Assembly: GCF_033807715.1 (NCBI RefSeq)
Contig: NC_084592.1
Location: 1,160,501 to 1,224,500 of the forward strand
Direction: 5' to 3'
Source: Cololabis saira
Lineage: Eukaryota; Chordata; Actinopteri; Beloniformes; Belonidae
Length of the DNA stretch: 64,000 nt
Shown here piece by piece: positions 21,370 through 32,199 of the stretch. The notes beneath the pieces were generated by a model. That model had not been told where the DNA came from. It saw only the letters and a list, made by a program, of their open reading frames with translations, and ran no database searches. Position 1 is the stretch's first letter, and the number at the start of each line of letters is the position of its first letter. The position numbers and the translations under genes were made by a program.

Positions 21370-21448
21370 GAAGAGCTGGAGGAAGAGCTGCAGGAAGAGA
21401 TGGAGGAAGAGATGGAGGAAGAGATGGAGGAAGAACTGGAGAAAGAAC
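21370..21448 (+). repeat. 12-bp in-frame repeat coding Glu-rich tract
   Basis: GAGGAAGAGATG-type units repeat about six times. In the frame of the Rex3 C terminus they extend the EELEEV segment into a run of EEM and EEL triplets. The 12-bp period preserves the frame. Confidence 0.8.
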
Positions 21449-21774
21449 TGGAGGAAGTGTGGGCATCTCTGTTGAGGCTGCTGCGCCTGTGACCCGGTTC
21501 CGGATAAGCGGTGGAAAATGGAGGGGATGGATGGATGGCTACGTCACATCCAGATGTGGAAATGCACAAAAAACATTTCCGTTACACTTTTGTAAAAAAC
21601 TGGCTTATCAAATTGCGTGAAAAACAAAAAAAAAAAAAAAAATTGGAATTTTTTGCAAATTAGAGCCATTTCATTACAGGTTTTTTTTCCAATATTTGGG
21701 TTAGCACAAATCTAGCGATAATGGAAATACGACTTTTGACAAAATGTTTTTTTTTTAAATTGTTGAACAATTTC

Positions 21775-21915
21775 AGGAAACTGTTCCTCAATGTGAAATT
21801 GTGAAGACTTTGAAGATCCCACTCTCTACAGTGTATATTATTTTCAAAAGATTCAGAGAATCAGAATGAATCAGTGTGCAAAAAGGGATAAGGCCAAAAA
21901 TTTAAAATGTATGCA
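21775..21915 (+). pseudogene. Tc1/mariner-like transposase helix-turn-helix remnant
   Basis: The plus strand encodes VPQCEIVKTLKIPLSTVYII followed by FKRFRES, the recognition-helix pattern (KTL-IP-STV-II-RF-E) of Tc1-like transposase N termini. A stop follows at once. No DDE residues remain. Confidence 0.45.
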
Positions 21916-21936
21916 CATGCTCCTCAGGCCCCTCAG

Positions 21937-22373
21937 TGTCACAATGTCATATAAAGTAGGACTTAAATGCAAGAAACTGCGGCAGCAGGAGTTCCAAACA
22001 AAAGTATTTTATTAATAAAAGCACTGTCTGGCCAAGAAACAAAAATAATCATAAGAGAAGCCCAAACTAGACAGAGCCAGGAATGGACCATAATTGAGGG
22101 GCAAATAGCCCAGTAGCGACACACAAAGAAAAAGCCAGGAATAAAACAATACAGACCAGTGGGGAGGCTGGGAAAGACATGACAAGATATACTTACAGGG
22201 CTGACGAGACACAGGTGCATACAATCAGGGAGGTGAGGCCAAGAAAAACAAGACAAAAACAGACTTTCAAAGTACAACAGGAAATAAAGGAAACAGGAAA
22301 GGAAGGAACAGAAACAGCTGAGGACAGAAGCAAAAAAAAAGACAAGATATTGAACAGAAGCCCGAACCTAACA
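21937..22373 (-). mobile_element. gypsy-type LTR (possibly solo)
   Basis: On the minus strand the segment starts TGTTAGG and ends TTGTGACA, the TG...CA ends of an LTR. It is rich in TTCCTGTTT motifs and has CACCTGTGTCTCGTCAG and an AATAAAATAC polyadenylation-type signal shortly before GGAACTCCTGCTGC, an arrangement usual for fish gypsy LTRs. I see no 5-bp target duplication, so it may be a fragment of a larger copy. Confidence 0.55.
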
Positions 22374-22969
22374 GAATAACACCAAGGCTAAAGAACCCTG
22401 TATAGAAAAGCAAACTCAAGAGCAAAGACACGTACTGTAGAGGCTTTTTTAGGGAAAAATACTGTAGGTATGACTCTCTACTGAAATCCCTGCATTGGCT
22501 CTGGAACACTTGATCATTGCCGATGAACAAAGTTTGCCACACAATCCACAAATGTAGCTTACAATTTTATCATGCAAAGAAGCAGCCATATGTGAACATG
22601 AGTCATATACACCACTGTCTTCTCTGGACTAAAGCTAATCTCAAATAGTCTGGGGCAAAATAGGAAACTGTTCTGTGGTCAGATTAATAAAAATCTGAAA
22701 TTCAATTTAAAAACCTTGGACGCTGTGTCCTACAGACTATAGACGAGAGAGATCCAGCTTGTTATCAGTGTTTAGTTCAAATGCCTGCATATTTAAAGGT
22801 ACGTTGTTGCATTAGTGCCTATTGTGTGGGCAGCTGGAAAGGCACCATCAATGCAGAAATGTACATAGAGGTTTTAGAGCAACTTGGAGTTGTCAAAACT
22901 CCAAGACCCAAAAGTTGATTCTGAGAGGCTGATTGCGTAACGAATTGCGTCACATTTTGCGTCATTTCC
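22374..22969. other. anonymous intervening sequence
   Basis: Nothing recognisable is present apart from the boundary with the L2-like LINE that follows. Confidence 0.4.
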
Positions 22970-23069
22970 TGTCAGGCTCTGATTCCTTTAGACTTTTTTG
23001 TCTAAACTTAGATTGTTTGCTGTTAAAATAATTCTATATCTGGTAAACGTGACACACCCGCTGAGAAAC

Positions 23070-23510
23070 TGACCTTGGAAATTGGCGACTCCATAGTCAG
23101 GCATGTGAGGCCGACTCCAGCGACCATAGTTAGGTGCATCCCTGGGGCCAGAGCGGGCGACATTGACAATTGACAAATTTGAAGCTGCTGGCAAAGAGAA
23201 ATCGTAAATTTGGTAAAGTTATCATACATGTCGGCACTAATGCGCCAGTCGGAAGTCACTAAAATTTAAATTGTGTAAGTGTGTAACTACGCCAAAACCA
23301 TGTCGGACTCCGTAGGTTTCTCTGGTTGCCTCCCCAATCTGACCAGCGATGATATGTTTAACCACATGCCCTTGCTCTTTATTGACAATTGGCAAACGTT
23401 TTGGGGAAAGCTTCAGATTAGAAGAGACGGCCTTCATCCCACCCGGGATCGGGTGGCTTTTATTTCCAATTCTATTTTCCAATATTATCAGCCTAGCAAA
23501 ATAGAATTGG
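23070..23510 (+). pseudogene. L2-like ORF1 esterase (SGNH) domain remnant
   Basis: Across shifted frames the plus strand shows [16 protein letters not shown] (the GDS nucleophile block), KVIIHVGTNAP (the GTN block) and RRDGLHPT (the D-x-x-H block), the three signature blocks of SGNH-type lipases in correct order and spacing. CR1/L2 clade LINEs of vertebrates encode such an esterase in ORF1, thought to act on lipid or RNA-protein complexes during retrotransposition. Frameshifts and stop codons at about 23165, 23200 and 23260 make this copy a pseudogene. Confidence 0.65.
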
Positions 23511-23869
23511 TTGCAGTTCCCCGTCCTTCAAAAGTTTACCAGGTGCGGCCTGATAGAGGCATTAATCAAAATAACCTTGTAAAAATTAAAACCAATGAAA
23601 CCAATTAGAGACCAAAAAAGTAGATGCAGACTTCTAAATATACGATCGTTAAGCTCCAAGCGACTTCCCTAGGCTCTGACTTGACTCTAGACTGTATTGA
23701 TCCTATAGACCTCCCTGAGCTGACCTCACTCATCATGTTTGTTAGACCCCATCCCGGCTCCACTATTCAAAAATGTTTTTTATCTTATTGGTACGACAAT
23801 ACTGGACCAGATCAACCTATCCCTAAACTTAGGATATGTACCACAGGTTTTCAAAGTTGCAGTAATTAA

Positions 23870-24722
23870 ACTTTTACTTAACAAAACCTTCTCTTAACCC
23901 AGACACCTTAGCTAATTATAGACCAATTTCCAACCTTCCATTTGTATCTAAAATTCTGGAAAAGGCAGTTTCAAGCCAGTTATGTGACTATTTGTATAGA
24001 AATGATCTGTTTGAAGTTTTTCAGTCAGGGTTCAGAATGCATCATAGCACAGAGGCAGCACTGGTTCGAGTCACGAATGACCTCCTTATGGCCTCAGATA
24101 AGGGATTAGTGTCCATACTGGTTCTACTGGACCTCAGATAAGGGATTAGTGTCCATACTGGTTCTACTGGACCTCAGATAAGGGATTAGTGTCCATACTG
24201 GTTCTACTGGACCTCAGTGCTGCTTTTGACACTGTAGATCAGCATTTTACTGCACAGGTTAGAGCATGTTGTTGGGATTAAAGCGACAGCTCTACGTTGG
24301 TTTAAATCATATCTATCTGACAGGTTCCAGTTTGTTCATGTACATGAGGTTTCTTCAGAACAGTCAAGGGTCTGTTATGGTGTTCCGCAGGGTTCAGTGC
24401 TAGGGCCAATCTTGTTCAGTTTATACATGCAGCCATTGGGAAGTATAATCCAGAATCACGGCATACACTTTCATTGCTATGCTGATGATACGCAGCTCTA
24501 TTTGTCTATGAAGCCGGATGAAACAGAACCGTTAGTTAAACTTCAGGCATGTCTTAGGGACATCAAGGACTGGGTGTCCAAAGATGATTTGCTTCTAAAT
24601 TCAGATAAAACAGAGGTTATTATTTTTGGTCCAAAGCATTTTAGGAAGGGATTAGATGGTATTGCGATGGCTTCCACTACAACTGTGAGAAGCCTTGGTA
24701 TATTAATCAGGTTTGTAAAATA
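23870..24722 (+). pseudogene. L2-like reverse transcriptase remnant
   Basis: Motifs in order are [70 protein letters not shown] and the catalytic CYADDTQLY, then LNSDKTEVIIFG. These are fingers and palm blocks of the CR1/L2 clade. The last 108 codons from 24397 are open, but upstream frames are broken by a 40-bp tandem triplication and small indels. The catalytic YADD is preserved; the gene as a whole is dead. Confidence 0.8.
24092..24211 (+). repeat. 3 x 40-bp tandem duplication inside RT
   Basis: CCTCAGATAAGGGATTAGTG starts units at 24092, 24132 and 24172, each ending in GGTTCTACTGGA. The units are identical. Forty is not a multiple of three, so each extra copy shifts the frame. Confidence 0.9.
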
Positions 24723-25110
24723 GCATTTTTCCATTCCGTAATATTGCAAAAATTAGGAAAAACCTCTCGCAGAGTCAGGTTTGGTAAACCTCTAGTTAGT
24801 GTTTAGTAAACCTGTAGTTAGTGTAAACTCTAGTGTGTTAGGGCCAGTAGTCATAGATGCAGCTATAGGACAAGACGATACGTTTTTTCTCAAACCAGCT
24901 TGGTGGTAGATATGCTGCTATAGGCCTACGCTGCAGGGGGACACCGACATGATCCACTGAGCGGTGCCCATCACCCCTCCTTCTCTTCTCCTCTTCCATT
25001 TTCATATATTAATTATAAGTATCTCATAACCATCATTGTTGTCCATCATTCTTGTAGTTTGTTGTGCTAGTCTGCTGGAATTGAGTTGAATTGAATATGC
25101 CCTCATGCAG

Positions 25111-27282
25111 GAAAGGCCTACCATATTTCAGCTGTCAATGTTAAATGACATACAGCATCCATCACAACAGCATGGCCTCACTGGGAAGAGTCCAGCAATA
25201 GAAAAGAAACTTGTCCAACCTAAGAACAGTACCTCTCCTACTACAGGGTCTTTTTTCGCTCTGTAAAGGTTCCTGAAATAGATGTTCAGCTTTTACAGAG
25301 CTGATTTTTTAACCTTTATTTAACCAGCAGTGACCCGTTGAGATTAAAACCTCTGTTCCTGTAAAAATCTACCCTGAACTAGCAGAAACGCGCCTAGAGG
25401 AGCTCAAGAGGTGATGGGAAAATATGCTGTTATGGACAGGAAGATGGAAGGACAGATATTAGTGGACTTTGCAAAAATGGCTATGGTGGATGCACATTTC
25501 TAGAAAAGGGAGGAGCAGTACTAGTAGAGGAAGAAGTGCTAAGGATCAATACGCCCGTAGTGAGAGGAGCTTTGAAGAGAATAAAAAATAAGAAAAGCAG
25601 CAGAACCTTATTTTTATGTGCTTGAAAAAGAAAGGTAACATGGAAGGGCATTTTGTTTGTTGTGTTTATACTTTTGATAAATTGATGTAACTTTGAGATT
25701 GATTGCCGTTATATGTACACTATATATAAGTCACTGACACATCTTTATTAGATTTTAATTACAATAAAAATCATTAGCTCATTTTAGCATTTTTTAACGT
25801 ACCAGAAATTATATAATTGATTGAATTCTGTAACACAGAGAGTGGATTTGTCCTGATGTTAACAAGTAAAATGATCTATCTCTAACATTATGTATCAGTA
25901 AAGGTTATTCCACATCATTTTCTTCATCCAACGCCCCAATGTGTGTTTAAATCAGTTTATTTCCGGTCTAAACCAGCATCCTTAACTAATAGCAAAGGGT
26001 CCTTTGTTTAGTAGCATATTTTTCTGTCTCACTGGAATTTATTCCATACATTTTTCACTTCTGCCTTTTATTTCACATTGTCTCTTAAGATTTGCCAACG
26101 AAGGAAAGACCACAAAATACAGGCAAAATTTCATCCCAGAGTAGTAGCAGAAATACGTTTAAAAAAGCAAGAAAGAAAGTTCTTGGATATAAGTATATTC
26201 ATTTGTAGACAACTGAAGTGTATTGTATTTGAGAAATCTTGGACCACTACTCATGAAAACAGTCTTAATTCAAAGTAGATTTACAGGTGGTGGGCAGTCT
26301 GTATTAACACTACAAATGCAGGTAATGCCTTGCACAACTGCTCCCAACTGGAATTTTAAGTATCTTCTTGCAATTGCTGACAAACTGTGAGGCATTTTTG
26401 CAGAATGCAAAAATAATCAGGCATCCACTCCCTCCCCTCTAATCTTCATGACTTTCTGTGCTATGGCTGATAAGGTTCATTAGAATGAAGTTAATAAATT
26501 AAGACTTGACACAGTTGGCCTTTGATGTTAAGGCACTGCATTTCACCCCACACATCACATTGATTGCAAGTTGATGGTAAGAATAATGTGCAGGGCATAT
26601 GGGAGCAGTCCAGTCCATGACATAGAAATCAGGCTCGGTCCATGATTCTTAACAACACATGTTTTTAAGTGTTACAGCCACAGTCTCATGTGAACAATTC
26701 AAATATGTTGTTATGTATTTTTTTTCACAGTTGCACTGCAGTGGCAGGATGTGTACACAAATATGTAGGTCTGTAAAACAGGCAGTGAAAGATTTACATT
26801 AATTTATCATGAAGACTCAACTGAAAAGTGCTTAGATCCAGCAGAATGCAAAAGAAGCTTCCTCCCAGTGGACTGAACCGTACATCAAGTAAAGCCCTGG
26901 TTAACATTCAAAGCATGAGCCTCTTGGTTAGTTTTGAAAAAGAAATGTCACGTCATTGTAGATCAATTTTTACCAGGGTAAAGTGAATACATTAAACTTT
27001 TATTATCCACAAGGCAGGACACCAAGACAAGACACCTTCAGAATAATTCATTTTTTTCTGCTAGAGTACTGGTCAGATCAAATTCTCACCCAACCCTCTA
27101 TCTCCAGGCTCTTTCTTGGGCCAGTCACATTAGGGTCAGTGCATTATCACATTAAAGCTTGATCAAGGACGCAAGAGTGACATGAAGTGCAAAAGAGCCT
27201 CCTTTCTCTCAGAGGTCAAATCCTGGCCCTGCATCCAGTAAGGGTTGGGTCACTGCTATGGAAGTCTGAGAGGGGGATTATC
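25111..27282. other. anonymous AT-rich sequence
   Basis: No exon, RNA gene or recognised repeat was identified in 2.2 kb. This is one of the longer apparently unique stretches. Confidence 0.4.
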
Positions 27283-27590
27283 GATAGGGATGTTCAATAC
27301 TTTTGATACATATATTTAAAATTTGTAATCTAAATACAAAATGTAATTTGGAAATTGCATTTGAATATGAGCATTGAAAAATGCATCGTATTTTGTCTCA
27401 AAATACTTCAATGCTTTGTACTGTATGTTGTCGTTTAAAGAGAATTCTTCGAAACATTTACGAAATAACATAACAGAGAAAAACAATGAGCAATGAAGAC
27501 AGCCTGGAAATAGTTCAGAGCAGCAAAACATCTCCACTGAGGAAACTCAATTCGTTGACATCCGTGGGTTCCAGACCTCGACAGTGATTC
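27283..27590. mobile_element. possible hAT-like remnant
   Basis: TAGGGATGTTCAATACTTTT resembles the TAGGGATG-type terminus of fish hAT elements, and a short plus-strand frame MSNEDSLEIVQSSKTSPLRK follows within 210 bases. Without a second terminus or a domain this is tentative. Confidence 0.25.
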
Positions 27591-28370
27591 ATTACAAAAG
27601 ATTTTCATCTACGTATTTAAAATATGGTTATATTCACGCTCATGATAATCAAGGTATTTTGCTTAAAATTGTAAATCCGTGGTGGTGGTGTATAAAGGAA
27701 AAATCCACCCAAAAATTTCTGTGTGCTTTCTTGCTCATGTGCAATGTTTCCCCTTCGGTATAACAGAATGGTAGTTAATTAACAAATTAATTAAACTCTA
27801 CCTACATGACGACAAAGCACAGCAAGTTAATCTCAGTAAAATTAACCCTGCTTATAGCAATATTGAACCACAGCCCTGTGTTGGACAAAGAAAGGCCTAA
27901 CATCAACGGTAAGGCCTGACCACACGGTTTGAAACAAAAAACCTTCATAATGACTCAAAACCCCAGCGGGCTTTGCTCCATTTATGATTATGAGGTGATA
28001 AGGAATAAGCCTCTCATTGGCGCATGGACCCCCAAAACCAAGCAGGGGTCCCTGCTGATGCACAGGAGCCCAAGTTAGTAGTATAAAGAGCGGCTACCCC
28101 TTCTCTCTTCTCTCTCAAATTTCTCACAAACGCTTCTCGTTCACAATGACTCCCACACAGACTTCTTCTCTCCTGAGCCTGTGAGCTGTGAAGACGACAG
28201 CTCCTGTTTTAGCATGACGACCTAATAGCGAAGGGCCTACTTCTCCATGCACGCCTGAACGGTGTAAACTCCTTCAGACCGACCTGTAGGCCAAAGAAGC
28301 CCAGCTGCGGTACCAACGCTACATCCCCTCCTCCACACGGGGACCAGGAGAGCAGGAACCTGAGAGGAAC
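27591..28370. other. anonymous sequence, promoter-like patch
   Basis: A TATAAAGAGCGG motif at about 28081 follows a run of moderately GC-rich sequence and precedes pyrimidine-rich DNA, as in LTR or gene promoters. No product was recognised downstream. The coding-like stretch to 28370 has stops in all frames and is interrupted by the MITE at 28371. Confidence 0.35.
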
Positions 28371-28997
28371 AATGACTGTGTTTACGTGCATCAATAACCC
28401 TTTTAAAACACGAATATTGGCAATAACCCGAATTTGCACGGCCATGTAATCACCAATAACCCCTTTGAATAACCCGAATTTGCTCATATTGGGGTTTTTA
28501 AAAACCCCAATATGACCCCTGGGTTACTCCTTTTAAAACCCGAATATTGGGTCATGTAAACGCCAAACGGAATATCCTCATCAAACGGAACAGGAATTTG
28601 TTTTCTCCTCATGCTCTGTTCACAAGGAATCCTGGTCTTTTGAGTCCAGGAAGTTCTTATAAACACGGAGAAACCAAGACCAGGAGGAGACTAATCACTT
28701 CATAAATGTAATGAAGGATATCAACATTTCTGCATTTGTAGACGGTAGAAAGTAACGGGATAGCCAGATTTAAAAGAAGGTGAGAGAAAAGTTGCGCGAA
28801 GCAGCATTTGTTTTGAATTTGGATACAGGAAGAAGAAGTGGAAATGACGGTAATTGCGTCATGATGTTCTCTGTGCGTCACTGGTTTGATCCAGATATCC
28901 CGAATGATTAATTACGATGTAAACTGAATATTCCCAATGTTTCAGTAACCAGAATATTAGCAATAACCCCAATTTTGACTGCACGTAAACGTAGTCA
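28371..28997. mobile_element. GACTACGTTTACATG-ended MITE, copy 1
   Basis: The left end contains TGACTGTGTTTACGTGCATC and the right end, reverse-complemented, TGACTACGTTTACGTGC. An 11-bp direct repeat, CTGAGAGGAAC, flanks it (28360-28370 and 28998-29008). The interior repeats AATAACCC and GAATATTGG motifs in both orientations. There is no coding capacity. Confidence 0.82.
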
Positions 28998-29286
28998 CTG
29001 AGAGGAACACTGGTCTGTCCCAGACAAAACCATCAATTCCATCGCTGACAAAGAGATCCACATGAGAGACTTTTTTTGTGTCTGGGCAGAGAAACCTAAG
29101 CCCTGTTTCCACTGAGCGGTTGGGTACAGTCCGGTATGGTATTCCCCTGCTGGTGTAGTCTGGCCTATTAACTGTCATGGAACATGGTACATGGAACTAC
29201 CTGGAAGTACCTGGACTATATACAGTATAATGGGCTCTCCTTCCGCAAAGAGAGGTGTGCTGACGGTGTAGAACCAGTACTGGAGT

Positions 29287-30010
29287 TGAGGGGGGATGAG
29301 GGGGGATGGCATCCCCCCTGAAATAAAAACGGTCCAAATCATCCCCCCTGTAAAACTGCCATCCCCTCTTTCCATCCCTTATGTAATTTCATCAATGAAT
29401 GTGGTTTTACTGCTATTTCAACATTTAGAGTCATCACCAGAAAAATAATTTATTTGACAATTTTCACCTGTTTCAAGTCAATTTTCACTTGAAATAAGTA
29501 GGAAAATCTGCCAGTGGGACAAGATTTATCTTCTTATTACAAGCAAAAAGATCTTGTTCCACTGGCAGATTTTTCTACTTATTTTAAGTGAAAATCTACT
29601 TGAAACAGGTGAAAATTGTTGTTTTTTCCAGTGAAGAGTCTTGTTTTAAGTGTAATGAGATTTTTTTTACTAAAATGAGACATTGTAACTATAAATAAGA
29701 CAAATATTCTTGTTAAGATTTAGAGTTTTTGCAGTGATCCATGTTACTTATCCTGTGAAGGACAGAGTCATATTGATAAGTTCAGAAAAGTGTTTTTTAT
29801 TGTTGTGTTTTGATGTATTTGATGTAAGCCCAGTGGATATTTCAAGCTTACAGAAGGCTGCATTTAACTGCTGCTATGTCATTCCTGCAGTATTTCTGCA
29901 GGTGTTTTGGTCAGTGCTATTATTTGTAATATATTATATTATTTGTAATCAGCACAAATTATCTGTCCCCATATGATAAAATCCATCATCCCCCCTGATT
30001 TATTTTTACA
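29287..30010. mobile_element. nested non-autonomous element with 8-bp duplication
   Basis: ACTGGAGT occurs at 29279-29286 and 30011-30018. The ends contain inverted AGGGGGGATG and CATCCCCCCT motifs. The 8-bp duplication suggests a hAT-type transposase. A 68-bp-arm inverted repeat occupies its middle. Confidence 0.65.
29458..29618. repeat. foldback: two 68-bp inverted arms
   Basis: The left arm starts CAATTTTCACCTGTTTCAAG (29458-29525) and the right arm ends CTTGAAACAGGTGAAAATTG (29551-29618), with a loop of about 25 bases. Arms also match at GGAAAATCTGCCAGTGGGAC versus GTTCCACTGGCAGATTTTTC with a few mismatches. Confidence 0.88.
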
Positions 30011-30432
30011 ACTGGAGTACTGTGTAGAACGTGTTTCGTACATGGTTGGAGCTGTTAGCCTACACCTGATATGGGGGCACATGCCAGAGTTCAATACAAT
30101 ACAATAAATTCCTCACAGGTTTTAAAGTGTTACCGCCGGTGTTGTGTCCTCACAATCATTTCTCAAACAACTTGGCATGGATTGTACATACGAATAATCA
30201 AAAGGTCAAGCATAACAGGAATGAGCTGCTCGATGACCTTCATTGTTGCTGTTGGTAGCATCTCTATGAAAGTTTTGACTTTTGTTGTTGTCGCACTACT
30301 ATGACACCACGCTAGGCATTTGGTGTCTGTTTGGGCCGCGGCAGTCCGACTTGCACTTGAATTGACTGGGCCCTTCTAAACCGTACTGAACTTTAACAGA
30401 CCGTACTGAACCACTCAGTGGAAATGGGGCTT

Positions 30433-30991
30433 TAGTTAACGCATTTAACAATTGTTGTTTTACTGTGGCGCACATGTTGTTAGCCGGACCACTGATCCTG
30501 CCACAACCATGTTTATTAGCTACAGTTGTTGAAGTGTGTTTGTTTATTTTATAGTTTGTCTATTGTTGCATCCACATTGCTGGATCTCGCATTCTCCCAC
30601 TCAAACAAAAACAAGCTTTTCCTCTTTTCCCAGTTGAAAGACCAGATTACACATGTGAAGTTAGCTTCACATTGGTGCGTCTCTGTGTGGGAAACATCAA
30701 AGTGACTTAGTTTTCTGGTGGTGAGGAGTTACCTCAGTGTTTTTGGTTTTACTCTCTTCTCTTCTTTCTCATCCTTTCTGGCTAACCTCCATACACATAC
30801 TCTTATCCTGGCTATACGGTTCCATTGGTTCTTACAGTGTGTGATGAAATCTCCTCCGCTATTTTCAACCATGCAAGACTCAGTCACCATGTGATCTTGT
30901 CCGCCATTTTGATTTATCACGTGAGACTCAGTAACCACGTGACGTTGTCAGCCATTTCTAAAATTCACACAATTTGTATCAACAGCCATCT

Positions 30992-31037
<46 letters not shown>

Positions 31038-31853
31038 TTGTAACATTTGCTGGTTGCCTGTGGCCTGTGCTCGGACTCCTTCCTGTCTAATCCTCTTGGG
31101 TATCAGGAACAGTAACAGCTGGTGACCGGCTGGCACACACAATAACAGTCATTTGGAGACTGATTATGCTGTTTAGTTATTTATTCCTGACATTCAGGTG
31201 GTGCCCTGTTTCGATTGATTCATTTTGATAATGTATTTATGTTATTAATAACTGTCATCAGACAATTATTAATAACCCTTTAATAACTAAACACGCACCC
31301 CCTTTGTTGTGCAACCGCAATGTTAAGATCTTTTTATGAGTCATACTAATCAGGAATAGTCTTGCTAATAAGAAGTTATGGTCCTTTTAACATCCATACC
31401 ATTTCACCTCATAATTGGAATAATGTGTTTCACATTTGGTATAGAAATAAAGACTTTCCAAATAAATGTGTAGTTTAACACATAGGAATGACATTTTACA
31501 TCAACCTTAGATTTCTATTTAAGTCTGCAACATTAACCCCACTATCTAATTAATTCCGTTCAATTTACTACAGTCATACTTTATTTATCCATGAAGAAAA
31601 ATACTATAATACTTTGTATGCACTGTATATGTATCTAAAGCGAGAAGGTGGTGTGACCTGGCTTCTAATGAAGTCAATGTGATATAAAAATGTTCTTTCA
31701 CTATTTCCAAAATCTCAGTGAATTAGGGTTTTGATTCCAATCTTCAGGCACGTTATTGCCTATGTCTTTTTTACGTCTGTCTGTTGTACACGACTGTTCT
31801 GCTGTGTATGTTTATTTCTATATGGGAAGTCTAATGAAAGCAGAACGTGCATG
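30433..31853. other. anonymous sequence with TC/CA microsatellite
   Basis: A (TC)n(AC)n microsatellite lies at 30994-31036. Just upstream, a unit of about 40 bp containing GAGACTCAGTAACCACGTGA is duplicated (near 30876 and 30921). No gene is recognised. Confidence 0.45.
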
Positions 31854-32189
31854 TGTCACGGTGGTGGCTGAATAGGACCCAGATGCAGGAGAGAAGAGGA
31901 AGCAGGAGTTGCAAAAAACATTATTTATTTTAACTTAAAAAACATAACAAAAACACTGCTGAGCATGAATTATAAAAACACAAAAGTGTAAACTTGGCAA
32001 AAAAAAAACCTGACATGACACATGGAGGGTGGAAACGGTCCACACCAGCGGGAGCAGGAGGCTTGACCACACCCCGGTGACACTGACAGCATCCTGTTTC
32101 AAAATAAAACAGGAACTCAGATACCAAAACCTGTGAAAAAAACCCAAACCTTGACGTAAACTCAAAACGGACAGCATGATCATGCCACA
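31854..32189 (-). mobile_element. gypsy-type LTR, part
   Basis: On the plus strand the segment starts TGTCACGGTGG and ends GCCACA. On the minus strand it has AAATAAATAATG, then GCAACTCCTGCTTCC, CTGCATCTGGGTCC and CACCGTGACA, the usual 3' part of fish gypsy LTRs. The other end is uncertain because a hAT MITE inserted ten bases away. Confidence 0.5.
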
Positions 32190-32199
32190 TTCTTTCCAC

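Larger units (their letters stand above)
20030..21535 (+). mobile_element. Rex3-like LINE 3' fragment carrying a minisatellite
   Basis: The start translates as RTVVVKKELSRKAKLSIYQS, matching residues late in the reverse transcriptase of the 60.6-62.8 kb copy (VVVKKELSRKAKLSIYRS). It continues through TGYIRIQAAEMSFLCRVAG and LRWLGHLYWI. The coding sequence is then broken by about 31 units of a 32-bp repeat. It resumes with CPTGRRPRGRPRTRW, suffers a deletion of some 16 bases relative to the intact copy, and ends with EELEEE repeats and WASLLRLL, a CGGATAAGCGG motif and GGATGG repeats typical of Rex3 3' ends. It is 5'-truncated and non-functional. Confidence 0.85.
22970..25110 (+). mobile_element. 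L2/Maui-like LINE, degenerate and internally deleted
   Basis: The order is ORF1 esterase remnant (about 23070-23510), the first bases of an endonuclease (LLNIRSLSSK near 23634) followed by a large deletion, reverse transcriptase remnant (about 23870-24720), and a 3' UTR with GTAAACTCTAGTGTGTTAG and a GAATTGAGTTGAATTGAAT tail at 25078-25098. The whole copy is on the plus strand and carries multiple frameshifts. It supplies the link that identifies the 3' UTR pieces at 1.3-2.7 kb. Confidence 0.78.
29098..30432. mobile_element. MITE with AAGCCCTGTTTCCACTGAG termini
   Basis: The left end reads AAGCCCTGTTTCCACTGAG; the right end, reverse-complemented, reads AAGCCCCATTTCCACTGAG. Sub-terminal GTACAGTCCGGTATGG and CCGTACTGAAC motifs form further inverted similarity. 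No convincing target duplication remains. A second element (29287-30010) lies inside it. Confidence 0.7.

Noticed and set aside
28081..28092. TATAAAGAGCGG as a host gene promoter
   Set aside because: No downstream open frame or splice-consistent exon; it may be an LTR promoter, but the LTR ends were not found.
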